DNA from: Streptomyces sp. SUK 48
Lineage (GTDB): Bacteria; Actinomycetota; Actinomycetes; Streptomycetales; Streptomycetaceae
Direction of reading: 5' to 3'
Length of the DNA stretch: 64,000 nt
NCBI RefSeq assembly: GCF_009650765.1
Contig: NZ_CP045740.1
Span: 2,790,001-2,854,000, forward strand
Made by a program: the position numbers and the translations under genes
Part shown: positions 47,242 to 57,267 of the stretch, piece after piece
How positions within the stretch are numbered: the stretch's first letter is position 1
Layout of the letters: each line of letters starts with the position of its first letter
The notes under the pieces: generated by a model
Databases searched by the model: none
Told to the model about the DNA's origin: nothing
Seen by the model: the letters and a program-made list of their open reading frames with translations, nothing else

Positions 47242-49287
47242 CTAGTCGCCGTTCCCGGGGGTCGGCGTCGTCTTCTGGATCTGCATCAGGAACTCGATGT
47301 TCGACTTGGTCTGCTTCATCTTGTCCAGCAGCAGCTCGATCGCCTGCTGCTGGTCCAGGGCGTGCAGCACCCGGCGCAGCTTCCAGACGATGCCCAGCTC
47401 CTCGGCGCCCAGCAGGATCTCTTCCTTACGGGTACCGGACGCGTCCACGTCCACCGCCGGGAAGATGCGCTTGTCGGCGAGCTTGCGGTCGAGCTTGAGC
47501 TCCATGTTGCCGGTGCCCTTGAACTCCTCGAAGATCACCTCGTCCATGCGGGAGCCGGTGTCCACGAGGGCCGTCGCCAGGATGGTGAGCGAGCCGCCGT
47601 CCTCGATGTTGCGCGCGGCGCCGAAGAAGCGCTTCGGCGGGTACAGCGCGGTCGAGTCGACACCACCGGACAGGATGCGGCCGGAGGCCGGCGCCGCGAG
47701 GTTGTAGGCACGGCCCAGACGCGTGATGGAGTCCAGCAGCACGACCACGTCGTGGCCCAGCTCCACCAGGCGCTTGGCGCGCTCGATGGCGAGCTCGGCG
47801 ACCGTGGTGTGGTCCTCGGCCGGGCGGTCGAAGGTCGAGGAGATGACCTCGCCCTTGACCGACCGCTGCATGTCGGTGACCTCTTCCGGACGCTCGTCGA
47901 CCAGGACGACCATCAGGTGGCACTCGGGGTTGTTGTGCGTGATCGCGTTGGCGATCGCCTGCATGATCATGGTCTTGCCGGTCTTCGGCGGGGCCACGAT
48001 CAGACCGCGCTGGCCCTTGCCGATCGGCGACACGAGGTCGATGATCCGGGTCGTCAGCACGCCCGGGTCCGTCTCCAGGCGGAGGCGGTCCTGCGGGTAC
48101 AGCGGCGTCAGCTTGTTGAACTCCGGGCGGCCGCGGCCGTGTTCGGGCGCCATGCCGTTGACGGAGTCGAGGCGGACGAGCGCGTTGAACTTCTCGCGGC
48201 GCTCCCCGTCCTTCGGCTGGCGGACCGCACCGGTGAGGTGGTCACCCTTGCGCAGGCCGTTCTTGCGGACCTGGGCGAGGGAGACGTACACGTCGTTCGG
48301 GCCCGGCAGGTAGCCGGAGGTCCGGATGAAGGCGTAGTTGTCGAGGATGTCCAGGATGCCCGCGACGGGGATCAGGACGTCGTCGTCGGTGACCTGCGGC
48401 TCGGCGATCTCGTCGCGGCCACGACGACCACGGCGGTCGCGGTAGCGCCCGCGCCGGCCGCGCCGGCCGCCCTCGAAGTCGTCGTCGTCCTGCTGCTGCC
48501 GGTCCTGACGGCCGCCCTGCTGCTGCGGCTGCTGGCGCTGGCCGCCGCCCTGCTGGTCGTCGCCCTTGTTGCGGCGGTCGCCACGGTCACCGCGCTCGCC
48601 GCGCTCACTACGGTCGCCACGCTCACCGCGCTCGCCCCGCTCACTGCGGTCCCCGCGCTCACGGCCGCGCTCACGGCGGTCGCGGCGGCCGCGGCCCTCG
48701 CCGTCACCGGCGTCGTTCTTCGCGGACTCGCCCTGCTGCTGCGGCTGCTGGGCGGACGCGTCGGCCTTGGAGTCGCTCTTCGCGTCCGTACGGGCCTCGG
48801 TCTTCGCCTCGGCGGCGGCCGGCTCGGCGGGGCTGCCGGCCTCGGCGGTGGCACGGCGGCGACGGCGCTCGGTCGGCGCGTCCTCGCTGGCAGGCTGGCC
48901 GGGAATCTCGATCTGCTGCTGCGCCTTCTCGGCGGGGGCCTCGGACTTGGCCGCCTTCTGCGCGCCGTCGGCGCTCTCGCCGGTGCGGGCCTTGGAGGTG
49001 GCCCGGCGCTTCGGCTTGGTCTCGGCGGCGGCCTCGGCCTTGGGGGCGCTGCCCTGGGCCTGCGCCTCCTTGATGACCTCGATCAGCTGGCTCTTGCGCA
49101 TCCGCGCGGTGCCCCTGATACCGAGGCCCGAGGCGACCTGCTGCAGCTCGGCCAGCACCATGCCCTCAAGGCCGGTACCCCGGCGCCGCCGGGAGCCGGC
49201 ACCGGTGGCAGGCGCGGAGGCGTCCGTGGCGGGCGCGGCAGCGGTCTCCTCGACACGTGCGCCCATCAGATCGGTGGTGTCGCTCAC
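47242..49287 (-). CDS. rho: Transcription termination factor Rho
   Basis: 681 residues, much longer than E. coli Rho (419). N-terminal Rho_N helix-extension domain ([35 protein letters not shown]), then a 240-residue disordered insert rich in Arg, Gly, Asp, Glu and Gln with repeated [11 protein letters not shown] units. The RNA-binding CSD follows ([22 protein letters not shown]). The ATPase core has [14 protein letters not shown] (P-loop), [10 protein letters not shown] and the [14 protein letters not shown]-loop. It terminates Rho-dependent transcripts. The insert is typical of high-GC actinobacteria. The start is GTG 49287 after GGAAGG. Confidence 0.96.
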   Translation of the reverse strand: MSDTTDLMGARVEETAAAPATDASAPATGAGSRRRRGTGLEGMVLAELQQVASGLGIRGTARMRKSQLIEVIKEAQAQGSAPKAEAAAETKPKRRATSKARTGESADGAQKAAKSEAPAEKAQQQIEIPGQPASEDAPTERRRRRATAEAGSPAEPAAAEAKTEARTDAKSDSKADASAQQPQQQGESAKNDAGDGEGRGRRDRRERGRERGDRSERGERGERGDRSERGERGDRGDRRNKGDDQQGGGQRQQPQQQGGRQDRQQQDDDDFEGGRRGRRGRYRDRRGRRGRDEIAEPQVTDDDVLIPVAGILDILDNYAFIRTSGYLPGPNDVYVSLAQVRKNGLRKGDHLTGAVRQPKDGERREKFNALVRLDSVNGMAPEHGRGRPEFNKLTPLYPQDRLRLETDPGVLTTRIIDLVSPIGKGQRGLIVAPPKTGKTMIMQAIANAITHNNPECHLMVVLVDERPEEVTDMQRSVKGEVISSTFDRPAEDHTTVAELAIERAKRLVELGHDVVVLLDSITRLGRAYNLAAPASGRILSGGVDSTALYPPKRFFGAARNIEDGGSLTILATALVDTGSRMDEVIFEEFKGTGNMELKLDRKLADKRIFPAVDVDASGTRKEEILLGAEELGIVWKLRRVLHALDQQQAIELLLDKMKQTKSNIEFLMQIQKTTPTPGNGD

Positions 49288-49691
49288 GAAGGGTCCTTCC
49301 CTGGAGCGGACGTCGGCCTGTCTGGCTCGGCGACCGGTTGTGCTGTCCGACTACGGTCCTGTCTTCGTGAACCGTGCCGGGGCGGTGGTCCGCCAACGCG
49401 GCGGAAGAGAAATGTGCGGTGACGGCGCTTCCGCGAGCCGTGACACCCGGTGTCACGTGGCGTGGTAGCACCTGTTCCGGAGCATGCCCTGCGGCCGGCT
49501 CAGTGCTCGCATACGACGTACTGCCCAGGTACGGCGCGCGGAACACGGAGTGGCGTGGGGGGCTCCCGGAAGAATGTCTGTCCCGGACGGGGACACGTGG
49601 CACCTCGCCATGGTGGGGTCGGGTGCAGACTTGAGATTAACACTACCGGATCCAACAAACATTCCCCCTCTCCAAATCCGGCAACCGTGTG
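49288..49691. other. Long rho leader region
   Basis: 404 bp without a gene between the thrB stop and the rho start. The minus-strand transcript of rho would begin here. A less GC-rich patch at about 49625-49680 (ATTAACACTACC, TCCAACAAACATTCC) is the likeliest promoter zone, with TAGTGT as a possible -10 box on the minus strand. A leader of up to 330 nt could allow Rho autoregulation, as known in other bacteria; here that is inference. Confidence 0.45.
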
Positions 49692-50609
49692 TCAGGGCGC
49701 AAGCGGAAGCACGCTCGCTCCCCGCATATCCAGGTCCAGCCGGTTGGCGGCCCAGCCCGCACCGGCGAGGTGGGAGACCTTGTCGGCGGTGCCGGCGTCG
49801 GTCAGGGCCATGACGGTGGGTCCGGCGCCGGAGATGACGGCGGGGATGCCGTCCGCCCGCAGCCGCTCCACCAGCGCGGCGCTCTCCGGCATGGCCGGGG
49901 CGCGGTACTCCTGGTGGAGGCGGTCCTCGGTGGCGGGCAGCAGCAGTTCGGGGCGCCGGGTCAGGGCCTCCACGAGCAGGCCCGCGCGGCCCGCGTTGGC
50001 GGCGGCGTCGACATGCGGCACGGTGCGCGGCAGCAGTCCGCGGGCGGTTTCCGTCAGGACCGGCTTTCCGGGCACGAAAACCACCGGAACGATGGAATCG
50101 TCGGGTTCCATTCTGATCGCGCGGGCGGCGCCGGATTCCATCCAGGAGAGCGTGAATCCGCCGAGCAGACAGGCGGCCACATTGTCGGGGTGGCCCTCGA
50201 TCTCGGTGGCCAGCGCCAGCAGGGCCGCGTCGTCCAGCCGGGCCTCGCCGCCTATGGTCACGGCGCGGGCGGCCACGATGCCGGCGCAGATGGCGGCGGA
50301 GGAGGAGCCGAGGCCCCGGCCGTGCGGGATGCGGTTGGCGCAGACGATCTCCAGGCCCCGGGGCTGGCCGCCCAGCAGGTCGAAGGCGGTGCGCAGGGAG
50401 CGGACGAGGAGGTGGCGCTCGTCGCGTGGCAGGTTCTCGCTGCCCTCACCCGCGATGTCGATGTGCAGCCCGGAGTCGGCCACCCGGACGACGACGTCGT
50501 CGTAGAGCCCCAGCGCGAGGCCCAGGGCGTCGAAGCCCGGACCGAGATTGGCGCTGGTGGCAGGGGTGCGCACCCGGACGGCGGCGGCACGGAAGGCTGG
50601 ACCGGCCAT
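49692..50609 (-). CDS. thrB: Homoserine kinase
   Basis: 305 residues from ATG 50609, ten bases after AAGGAGAG; a longer in-frame version to 50651 is not conserved. GHMP kinase with the N-terminal VRTPATSANLGPGFDALGLALGLYD and the ATP-binding PHGRGLGSSSAAICAGIVAA. It phosphorylates homoserine to O-phosphohomoserine, the substrate of ThrC encoded upstream. The gene is 281 bp from thrC, with a terminator-like hairpin between, so it probably has its own promoter. Confidence 0.95.
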   Translation of the reverse strand: MAGPAFRAAAVRVRTPATSANLGPGFDALGLALGLYDDVVVRVADSGLHIDIAGEGSENLPRDERHLLVRSLRTAFDLLGGQPRGLEIVCANRIPHGRGLGSSSAAICAGIVAARAVTIGGEARLDDAALLALATEIEGHPDNVAACLLGGFTLSWMESGAARAIRMEPDDSIVPVVFVPGKPVLTETARGLLPRTVPHVDAAANAGRAGLLVEALTRRPELLLPATEDRLHQEYRAPAMPESAALVERLRADGIPAVISGAGPTVMALTDAGTADKVSHLAGAGWAANRLDLDMRGASVLPLAP

Positions 50610-50823
50610 CGCTCGAAGACTCTCCTTGAGCTGCGTGACTGTCAAAGACATTCGATACGTACGTGGAGACCCTCGGCCGCGCAGACGGCGCGGCGTTGCC
50701 CCTATGCGCAGTGCATATGCAACGAGCGGGTTCGGTACAGCGTATCGAAGGAAGGTTCAGTAGCGACATAGGGCGCACAGGAGGCGCACGATGCGTGTCG
50801 TAGGCCCCTTGTGCACCCTGACA

Positions 50824-50860
50824 GGGCCCGGCCGGGCGCTCGCAAGCCCCGGTCGGGCCC
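50824..50860 (-). terminator. Terminator between thrC and thrB
   Basis: A 13-bp stem (50824-50836 with 50848-50860, one wobble) and an 11-nt loop starts 31 bp past the thrC stop on the minus strand. It separates hom-thrC from thrB. The rest of the 281-bp gap is less GC-rich near 50690-50760 (GCATATGCACTG) and probably carries the thrB promoter. Confidence 0.65.
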
Positions 50861-50890
50861 CGTCGGGAGGACCCCGGTGTGCCCGGTCGC

Positions 50891-51949
50891 TCAGGCGAGG
50901 CCGAGGCGCTCGGCCGCGGTGGCCGCGTCGACCGGGACGGTGACCGGCTGCGGCGCGCCGGCGACGGCCCAGTCGGGGTCCTTCAGGCCGTTGCCGGTCA
51001 CGGTGCAGACGATGCGCTGGCCCGGGTCGACCTTGCCCTGCTCGGCGGCCTTGAGCAGACCGGCGACCGAGGCGGCGGAGGCGGGCTCCACGAAGACGCC
51101 CTCCTGCGCGGCCAACAGCCGGTAGGCGCGCAGGATTTCACGGTCCGTCACCTCGTCGATGGCGCCGCCTGACTCGTCCCGGGCCGCGAGCGCGTACTGC
51201 CAGGAGGCCGGGTTGCCGATGCGGATGGCGGTGGCGATGGTCGACGGGTCCTTGACGACCTCGCCGCGCACGATCGGGGCGCTGCCGGCGGCCTGGAAGC
51301 CCCACATGCGGGGCGTGCGGGTGGCGATCTCGTCGGCGGCGTACTCCTGGTAGCCCTTCCAGTACGCCGTGATGTTGCCCGCGTTGCCGACCGGCAGGAC
51401 GTGGATGTCGGGCGCGTCGCCGAGCATGTCCACGATCTCGAAGGCGGCCGTCTTCTGGCCCTCGATCCGCACCGGGTTGACCGAATTGACCAGCGCCACC
51501 GGGTAGTTCTCGCTCAGCGCGCGGGCGAGGGTGAGGCAGTCGTCGAAGTTGCCGTCGACCTGAAGGATCTTCGCGCCGTGCACCAGGGCCTGGCCCATCT
51601 TGCCGAGCGCGATCTTGCCCTGCGGCACGAGCACGGCCGAGACCATGCCGGCACGCACGGCGTACGCCGCGGCGGAGGCGGAGGTGTTGCCGGTGGACGC
51701 GCAGATGACGGCCTTGGCCCCCTCCTCCTTCGCCCTGGAGATGGCCATCGTCATGCCGCGGTCCTTGAAGGACCCGGTCGGGTTCGCGCCCTCCACCTTG
51801 AGGTGGACCTCGCAGCCGGTGCGCTCGGAGAGCACCTGCGCGGGCACGAGGGGCGTGCCGCCCTCTCGGAGCGTCACGACCGGCGTGGTGTCGGAAACCG
51901 GCAGCCGGTCCCGGTACTCCTCGATGATTCCGCGCCACTGGTGGGTCAT
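50891..51949 (-). CDS. thrC: Threonine synthase
   Basis: 352 residues. PLP fold type II enzyme; the cofactor lysine is in [16 protein letters not shown] (about residue 59), and the phosphate-binding loop is in [14 protein letters not shown] and [15 protein letters not shown]. It converts O-phosphohomoserine to threonine. The length fits the short actinobacterial type. It follows hom by only 6 bp, so the two form an operon. Confidence 0.96.
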   Translation of the reverse strand: MTHQWRGIIEEYRDRLPVSDTTPVVTLREGGTPLVPAQVLSERTGCEVHLKVEGANPTGSFKDRGMTMAISRAKEEGAKAVICASTGNTSASAAAYAVRAGMVSAVLVPQGKIALGKMGQALVHGAKILQVDGNFDDCLTLARALSENYPVALVNSVNPVRIEGQKTAAFEIVDMLGDAPDIHVLPVGNAGNITAYWKGYQEYAADEIATRTPRMWGFQAAGSAPIVRGEVVKDPSTIATAIRIGNPASWQYALAARDESGGAIDEVTDREILRAYRLLAAQEGVFVEPASAASVAGLLKAAEQGKVDPGQRIVCTVTGNGLKDPDWAVAGAPQPVTVPVDAATAAERLGLA

Positions 51950-51955
51950 TGCTCG

Positions 51956-53248
51956 TTACTCTCCTTCAACCCGCATGATGCTGGCGACACCCCGCACGGT
52001 GTCGAGCTTGCGCAGCGCCTCGACGGTACCGGTGAGGGCGGCGTCCAGGGCTCGGTGGGTGACGACGACGAGGGACGCCTCGCCGTCCTTGCCCGACTGC
52101 CGAACGGTGTCGATGGACACCCCGTGCTCGGCGAAGACCGTGGCGACCTGGGCGAGGACACCCGGTTTGTCGGCCACGTCCAGGCTGATGTGGTACCGCG
52201 TGACGACATCGCCCATCGGGGAGACCGGCAGCGCGGCGTACGCCGACTCGCCGGGCCCCTTGGTGCCGTTGAGCTTGTTGCGGCAGACGGCGACGAGGTC
52301 GCCGAGCACGGCGGAGGCGGTCGGGGAACCGCCGGCGCCGGGGCCGTAGAACATCAGCTGGCCGGCCGCGTCGCTCTCCACGAAGACGGCGTTGTACGCG
52401 CCGCGCACGGAGGCGAGGGGGTGGCTCAGCGGGATCATGGCGGGGTGCACGCGCGCCGTGACGGACGCGCCGTCCGCCGCCCGCTCGCAGATGGCGAGCA
52501 GCTTGATGGTGCAGCCCATCTGCCTGGCCGAGCGGAAGTCGGCGGCGGTGACCTCGGTCATCCCCTCGCGGTGGACGTCGTCCAGGCGCACCCGCGTGTG
52601 GAAGGCGATGCCGGCCAGGATGGCGGCCTTGGCGGCGGCGTCGAAGCCCTCGACGTCGGCGGTCGGATCGGCCTCGGCGTACCCGAGCGCGGTGGCCTCG
52701 TCCAGGGCCTCCTGGTAGCCGGCGCCCGTGGAGTCCATCTTGTCGAGGATGAAGTTGGTGGTGCCGTTGACGATGCCGAGCACCCGGTTGACCTTGTCGC
52801 CGGCCAGGGACTCGCGCAGCGGGCGGATCAGCGGGATGGCGCCGGCGACGGCTGCCTCGTAGTAGAGGTCCCGGCCGTGCTCCTCCGCGGCGGCGTGCAG
52901 GGCGGCCCCGTCCTGGGCCAGCAGGGCCTTGTTCGCGGAGACGACGGACGCGCCGTGCTCGAACGCGGTGGTGATGAGCGACCGGGCGGGCTCGATCCCG
53001 CCGATCACCTCGACGACGACGTCGATGTCGCCGCGTTTGACGAGCGCGGTGGCGTCCGTGGTGACCAGGGCCGGGTCGATGCCCTCGCGCACCTTGCTCG
53101 GGCGTCGTACGGCGACCCCGGCGAGCTCCACCGGGGCGCCGATCCTCTGGGCGAGGTCGTCGGCGTGCGTCGTCATGATGCGCGCCACCTCTGAGCCGAC
53201 AACCCCACAGCCCAGCAGCGCCACCTTCAGCGGACGCGTACGCATCAT
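51956..53248 (-). CDS. hom: Homoserine dehydrogenase
   Basis: 430 residues from ATG 53248 (a second ATG follows immediately). NAD(P)-binding LLGCGVVGSEVARIM, the catalytic region VEVIGGIEPARSLI with VSANKALLAQ, and NGTTNFILDKM. A C-terminal ACT domain (RYHISLDVADKPGVLAQVATVFAEHGVSIDTVRQ) gives feedback inhibition by threonine. It reduces aspartate semialdehyde to homoserine. Order lysA-hom-thrC-thrB is the usual actinobacterial aspartate-family cluster. Confidence 0.96.
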   Translation of the reverse strand: MMRTRPLKVALLGCGVVGSEVARIMTTHADDLAQRIGAPVELAGVAVRRPSKVREGIDPALVTTDATALVKRGDIDVVVEVIGGIEPARSLITTAFEHGASVVSANKALLAQDGAALHAAAEEHGRDLYYEAAVAGAIPLIRPLRESLAGDKVNRVLGIVNGTTNFILDKMDSTGAGYQEALDEATALGYAEADPTADVEGFDAAAKAAILAGIAFHTRVRLDDVHREGMTEVTAADFRSARQMGCTIKLLAICERAADGASVTARVHPAMIPLSHPLASVRGAYNAVFVESDAAGQLMFYGPGAGGSPTASAVLGDLVAVCRNKLNGTKGPGESAYAALPVSPMGDVVTRYHISLDVADKPGVLAQVATVFAEHGVSIDTVRQSGKDGEASLVVVTHRALDAALTGTVEALRKLDTVRGVASIMRVEGE

Positions 53249-53406
53249 CCGACCTCGTTTCCTCTTACCGTAGACGGTTGGACCAGTCTCACTCACCGGA
53301 CGGGAGTTTCTACCCTTCGTCCGGATCCTGAGACGTTTATTTCATTTTCGCGGGGTGCGGACCGCAGATCTTCCACTCCGCGTCGTCCGCCCCGCGTTTT
53401 GCGGAC

Positions 53407-54798
53407 TCACCCGACGTCGAGACGCAGGAGATCGTCCTCCGTCTCCCGCCGGACGATCACCCGGGCCTCGCCGTCGCGCACCGCGACGACGGGCGGCCGG
53501 AGCACATGGTTGTAGTTGCTGGCCATCGACCGGCAGTACGCCCCCGTGGCCGGTACGGCGATGAGGTCGCCCGGCGCGATATCGGCGGGCAGGAACGCGT
53601 CCTTGACCACGATGTCCCCGCTCTCGCAGTGCTTGCCGACGACCCGGACGAGCAGCGGCTCGGCATCGCTGGCCCGCGAGACGAGGGCGACGCTGTACTC
53701 GGCGTCGTACAGCGCGGTCCGGATGTTGTCGGACATGCCGCCGTCGACGGAGACGTACGTGCGCAGCCCGTCCAGCGGCTTCACGGTGCCGACCTCGTAG
53801 AGCGTGAACGCGGTCGGGCCGACGACGGCGCGTCCGGGCTCCACCGAGATCCGGGGCGTGCGCAGCCGCGCCGCCTCGCACTCGCGGCTGACGATCTCGC
53901 CGAGCGCCTTGGCGATCTCGTGGGGCTCGCGCGGGTCGTCGTCGCTGGTGTAGGCGATGCCGAGGCCGCCGCCGAGGTCGATCTCGGGCAGTTCGACGCC
54001 GTGCTCGTCGCGGATGTCCTTGAGCAGTCCGACGACGCGGTGGGCGGCGACCTCGAACCCGGACATGTCGAAGATCTGCGAGCCGATGTGCGAGTGGATG
54101 CCGGTCAGTTCGAGCCCGTCCAGGTGCAGCGCGCGCCGCACGGCCTCGGCGGCCTGGCCGCCGGCGAGCGGGATGCCGAACTTCTGGTCCTCGTGGGCGG
54201 TGGCGATGAACTCGTGGGTGTGGGCCTCGACGCCGACGGTGATCCGGATCTGGGCCTTCTGCCGCTTGCCCAGGGACTGCGCGATATGCGCGACCCGCGC
54301 GATCTCCTGGAAGGAGTCGAGCACGATCCGCCCGACGCCGGCCTCCACGGCGCGGGTGATCTCCGCGACGGACTTGTTGTTCCCGTGGAAGGCGATGCGC
54401 TCGGGGTCCATCCCGGCGGAGAGCGCCGTCGCGAGCTCGCCCCCGGAGCAGACGTCGAGATTCAGCCCTTCCTCTTCCAGCCATCGCACGACGGCACGCG
54501 AGAGGAACGCCTTCCCCGCGTAGAACACGTCGGCGTCGGACCCGAAGGCGGTGCGCCAGGCGCGTGCCCGCGCCCGGAAGTCGGCCTCGTCCATGATGTA
54601 CGCGGGCGTGCCGAACTCCTCGGCGAGCCGGGTCACGGGGACCCCGCCGACGGTGACGACCCCGTCCTCGCCGCGGCCGACGGTCTGCGCCCAGACCTTG
54701 TGGTCGAGCACGTTGAGGTCGGTGGGCGGCGCGGAGTAGTGCCCCTCGGTGAGGACGTCGGCGTGACGGGGCCCGGCGGGATGGGCGGAACGGCTCAT
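53407..54798 (-). CDS. lysA: Diaminopimelate decarboxylase
   Basis: 463 residues. Alanine-racemase-like barrel with the PLP lysine in [15 protein letters not shown] (about residue 77), the HGNNKS motif, GGGLGIAY for the phosphate and the C-terminal [17 protein letters not shown] with the catalytic Cys, ending in the [18 protein letters not shown] active site. It makes lysine from meso-diaminopimelate, although Streptomyces walls use the LL form. The gene is 158 bp from hom and 57 bp from the ArgRS-like gene. Confidence 0.95.
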   Translation of the reverse strand: MSRSAHPAGPRHADVLTEGHYSAPPTDLNVLDHKVWAQTVGRGEDGVVTVGGVPVTRLAEEFGTPAYIMDEADFRARARAWRTAFGSDADVFYAGKAFLSRAVVRWLEEEGLNLDVCSGGELATALSAGMDPERIAFHGNNKSVAEITRAVEAGVGRIVLDSFQEIARVAHIAQSLGKRQKAQIRITVGVEAHTHEFIATAHEDQKFGIPLAGGQAAEAVRRALHLDGLELTGIHSHIGSQIFDMSGFEVAAHRVVGLLKDIRDEHGVELPEIDLGGGLGIAYTSDDDPREPHEIAKALGEIVSRECEAARLRTPRISVEPGRAVVGPTAFTLYEVGTVKPLDGLRTYVSVDGGMSDNIRTALYDAEYSVALVSRASDAEPLLVRVVGKHCESGDIVVKDAFLPADIAPGDLIAVPATGAYCRSMASNYNHVLRPPVVAVRDGEARVIVRRETEDDLLRLDVG

Positions 54799-54855
54799 GA
54801 CGGTGGCTCTCAGACTCTCTGTCTCTCTCCGGGGGACATCGGTGTCTCGGTCCCC

Positions 54856-56094
54856 TCAGAGATGTTCGGGTGCGTCGATGCCGAGCAGGGACAGGCCGCC
54901 GGCCAGCACCGTCCCGGCCGCTTCGGCAAGCGCGAGCCGGGCCCGGTGGGCGGCCGAGGGTTTCTCCTCGCCGATCGGAAGCACACAGGTCAGAAAGGGC
55001 AGCACGGCATCCGCGACGGTGACGAGATGCCGGGCCAGCCGGTCCGGGGCACGGTGGGTGGCGGCCGCGGTGAGGATGCGGGGGTAGTCGGCGAGGGGGG
55101 TGTGCAGGGCGGGGGTGACCGGGGTGCGGGCGTTGGCGGTGTCCGGGGCGGGGGTGACCGCGGCGCGGGCGTTGACGGTGTCCGGGGCCGGGGTGACCGC
55201 GGTGCGGGCCTTGGCGGTGTCCAGGGGGCCCGGCTCGGCGGTGAAGCCCAGGCGGGCGGCGTTACGGCTGAGGGAGCGGACGCGGGCGTGGGCGTACCGG
55301 ACCCGGAACAGCGGATTGCTCTCGCGCTGGACGAGATGGTCGGCGGTGATGCGGGGGCGGTCGCGCGGGGCGGGATGGAGCAGCGCCCACCGGGCGGCGT
55401 CGGGCCCGAGCGGCGCGGGGTCCTCGGGAGCGGGAACGGGGCGCAGATCGATGGGCTCGGCGTGCGCTGCGGTGGGTCGCCGGCCGCCTTGGTGCTCGAC
55501 GGTGGCCCGGCCGCCCTGGTGCTCCACGGTGGCGCGACTGCCCTGGTGCTCCACGGTGGCCTGTCCGGCTTGGTGCTCCGCGGTGGCGCGCCCGCCCTGG
55601 TGCTCGACGGTGACCCGGCCGCCTTGGTGCTCGACGGTGGCCCGGCCGCCCTGGGTGGCGACGATCCTTACGACGGCGTCGGCGACGACCTCGGCCCGCA
55701 CCTCGTACGGCACCCGCAGCGCGAGCACCTGCCCGGCGAGGGCGTCCCCGTGGCCGTACCGCTGCCCCTGGGCGCGGATCTCCCGGACGAGGTCCTGGAG
55801 CGGATCGGCCCGCCGATCCAGCCGGAAGTTGAGGAATCCGGGGCCGGTGACGACGACGTCCTCGACGCCGTCGGCCGCGACGAGCCGGGGCCGCAGGATC
55901 TCGGCGACCGCGAGCGGCGGCTTGCCGGCGGCGCGGGCGAGCTGGAGCGCGACGTTGGTCGCGTACTCCCCGCATCCGCCGGCCCCCGGCTCACTCACCA
56001 CGACCCGCTCGGGCACGGCGACGCTGAGCTGCCCCTCGTCAACAGCACGACGCACCGCGTGCAGCACGGTGCGGGAGAGCTCGACGGGGGTCAC
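54856..56094 (-). CDS. Arginyl-tRNA synthetase-like protein lacking the catalytic core
   Basis: 412 residues (ArgRS about 580). Residues 1-95 match the ArgRS N-terminal domain (CGEYATNVALQLARAAGKPP, GPGFLNFRLD). Residues 125-148 resemble a worn HIGH region: VPYEVRAEVVADAVVRIVATQ stands where a HxGH-ARGAVxGDALARxLxAAG stretch is expected, with no HIGH. Residues 149-202 are six 9-residue repeats. Then the C-terminal ArgRS part resumes (GPDAARWALLHPAP, ESNPLFRVRYAHARVRSLSRNA, DALR-like end) with three 13-residue repeats inserted at 296-332. No KMSKS is seen, so aminoacylation is unlikely. It may bind tRNA-Arg. Placement next to lysA is conserved in related genomes as I recall. Confidence 0.85.
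   Translation of the reverse strand: MTPVELSRTVLHAVRRAVDEGQLSVAVPERVVVSEPGAGGCGEYATNVALQLARAAGKPPLAVAEILRPRLVAADGVEDVVVTGPGFLNFRLDRRADPLQDLVREIRAQGQRYGHGDALAGQVLALRVPYEVRAEVVADAVVRIVATQGGRATVEHQGGRVTVEHQGGRATAEHQAGQATVEHQGSRATVEHQGGRATVEHQGGRRPTAAHAEPIDLRPVPAPEDPAPLGPDAARWALLHPAPRDRPRITADHLVQRESNPLFRVRYAHARVRSLSRNAARLGFTAEPGPLDTAKARTAVTPAPDTVNARAAVTPAPDTANARTPVTPALHTPLADYPRILTAAATHRAPDRLARHLVTVADAVLPFLTCVLPIGEEKPSAAHRARLALAEAAGTVLAGGLSLLGIDAPEHL
55099..55209 (-). repeat. 39-bp tandem repeats in the ArgRS-like gene
   Basis: Three units of 13 codons, based on ARTAVTPAPDTVN (residues 296-332 of the ArgRS-like protein; the last unit is less exact). They sit inside the anticodon-binding half, before the final helices. 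Confidence 0.85.
55489..55650 (-). repeat. 27-bp tandem repeats in the ArgRS-like gene
   Basis: Exactly six in-frame units of nine codons (162 bp), consensus GGRATVEHQ (residues 149-202). VEHQ or AEHQ is kept in every copy while the first three residues vary. The array occupies the place of the lost synthetase catalytic core. Confidence 0.95.
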
Positions 56095-56319
56095 GGGACA
56101 AGGGTAGGGGAGGAGGGGGGTGGGAGGGCGAGCCGGTTTCCCTGGTGAGACGGGGAAGGCCGCATCCTTCGCCGCCTGCGAACCGGGAAACTCTACGAAC
56201 CGGTCCCCTCGGATCCGCCGGACTGGTCAGACCCGCTGGTCCTGTGGGACCCACCGGACCGGTCGGATCAGCCGGAACCGTCGGAACCGTCGGAGCGGTC
56301 GAACGCAGAGGCGCCCGCC

Positions 56320-56820
56320 TCACCCGATGGAGACTCCACCGGCCACCCCGTCCGCGAGCCCGTCATCATCGTCATCACCACCGCCGTCCCCTCCGCCCCC
56401 TCCCTCTCCCCCTCCTTCTCCACCGCCCACTCCCCCACGCCCGGCGCGGCCCTGGAGCAGCTGCTTGACGAGGCGCACGAGTTCGGCGGGTTCGAAGGGC
56501 TTGGAGAGGAAGGCGTCGACACCGACATCGAGACCGGTCTCGATCTCGTACTGGGTGCAGGCGCTGATGATGGCGAGGGGCAGATGGGTCGTACGGGGGT
56601 CGGCACGGAGCCGGGCGGCGGTGCGCAGCCCGTCCAGCCGCGGCATGACGACGTCGAGCGTCACGAGATCGGGCCGCACTTGGTGCACCACGTCCAGACA
56701 CTCGGCACCATCGGCCGCGGTCACGACCTCGAGCCCTTCCAGCTCGAGATTGACCCTGATCAGCTGCCGGATGACCTTGTTGTCGTCGACAACAAGCACC
56801 CGGCCCGACGCGCCCGCCAC
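56320..56820 (-). CDS. Single-domain response regulator with Gly/Asp-rich tail
   Basis: 166 residues from GTG 56820 (a longer in-frame start at 56916 is possible but gives a non-conserved N-terminus). A complete receiver domain: acidic pair DD (12-13), phospho-acceptor Asp56 in TLDVVMPRLDG, Thr/Ser in AIISACT and Lys in FLSKPFEP. There is no DNA-binding or enzyme domain; instead a tail of about 40 residues is nearly all Gly, Glu and Asp. It may act as a phosphate relay or by protein contact. No histidine kinase gene is adjacent. Confidence 0.85.
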   Translation of the reverse strand: MAGASGRVLVVDDNKVIRQLIRVNLELEGLEVVTAADGAECLDVVHQVRPDLVTLDVVMPRLDGLRTAARLRADPRTTHLPLAIISACTQYEIETGLDVGVDAFLSKPFEPAELVRLVKQLLQGRAGRGGVGGGEGGGEGGGGGDGGGDDDDDGLADGVAGGVSIG

Positions 56821-56976
56821 AACTCGAGAGTAGGACCGCCCGGGCCACCGCGTCCGGGTTTTCCCCACTTCCGCCCCGTACAGGGGACCCCACCCCACAA
56901 ACGGGTTCCTGATCACCCCACCGGACCTGCTAGTGTTCTACCCGTCGCCGCGAGCACAACGCTCCGCAACCGACAC

Positions 56977-57048
56977 GCCCCCGTAGCTCAGGGGATAGAG
57001 CAACGGCCTCCGGAGCCGTGTGCGCAGGTTCGAATCCTGCCGGGGGCA
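56977..57048 (+). tRNA. tRNA-Arg (anticodon CCG)
   Basis: 72 nt with a full cloverleaf: acceptor GCCCCCG/CGGGGGC (56977-56983 with 57041-57047), discriminator A57048, D-arm GCTC/GAGC, anticodon stem ACGGC/GCCGT around loop CTCCGGA (anticodon CCG, reads CGG) and the T-arm with GTTCGAATC. CCA is not encoded. It marks the boundary between core genes and the low-GC accessory segment to the right. Confidence 0.95.
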
Positions 57049-57103
57049 CTCGCCACACAGCCAGCAAGAATCACGCGCTGAGCTGGGCGGATGCCGACAT
57101 GAG

Positions 57104-57136
57104 AGAGCGGGAGTCAGTCTCACTGACTCCCGCTCT
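57104..57136 (+). terminator. Terminator after tRNA-Arg
   Basis: Perfect 15-bp stem (57104-57118 with 57122-57136), 3-nt loop CTC, followed by TTCTCGTTGTCTCT. It ends the tRNA transcript 56 nt past the tRNA. Confidence 0.85.
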
Positions 57137-57267
57137 TTCTCGTTGTCTCTCACTGTTCACGCACCATCTGCGATACACGCGACACACCCCCGACACGCTT
57201 CAGGCAGGACGCCACCAGCACCGCTGACCAGTCCAACCATGTTGCCTTGACCAGCCGGGTCGCACCC

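Noticed and set aside
47362..49422. 686-codon plus-strand open frame opposite rho
   Set aside because: Leu/Ala/Gly-rich antisense of rho, no family marks.
55489..55650. 27-bp repeats considered as a CRISPR array
   Set aside because: Units are directly contiguous with no spacers, keep the reading frame and lie inside a protein gene; no cas genes are nearby.
53506..56148. 880-codon plus-strand open frame
   Set aside because: Antisense to lysA and the ArgRS-like gene; its apparent repeats are the complement of the 27-bp array.
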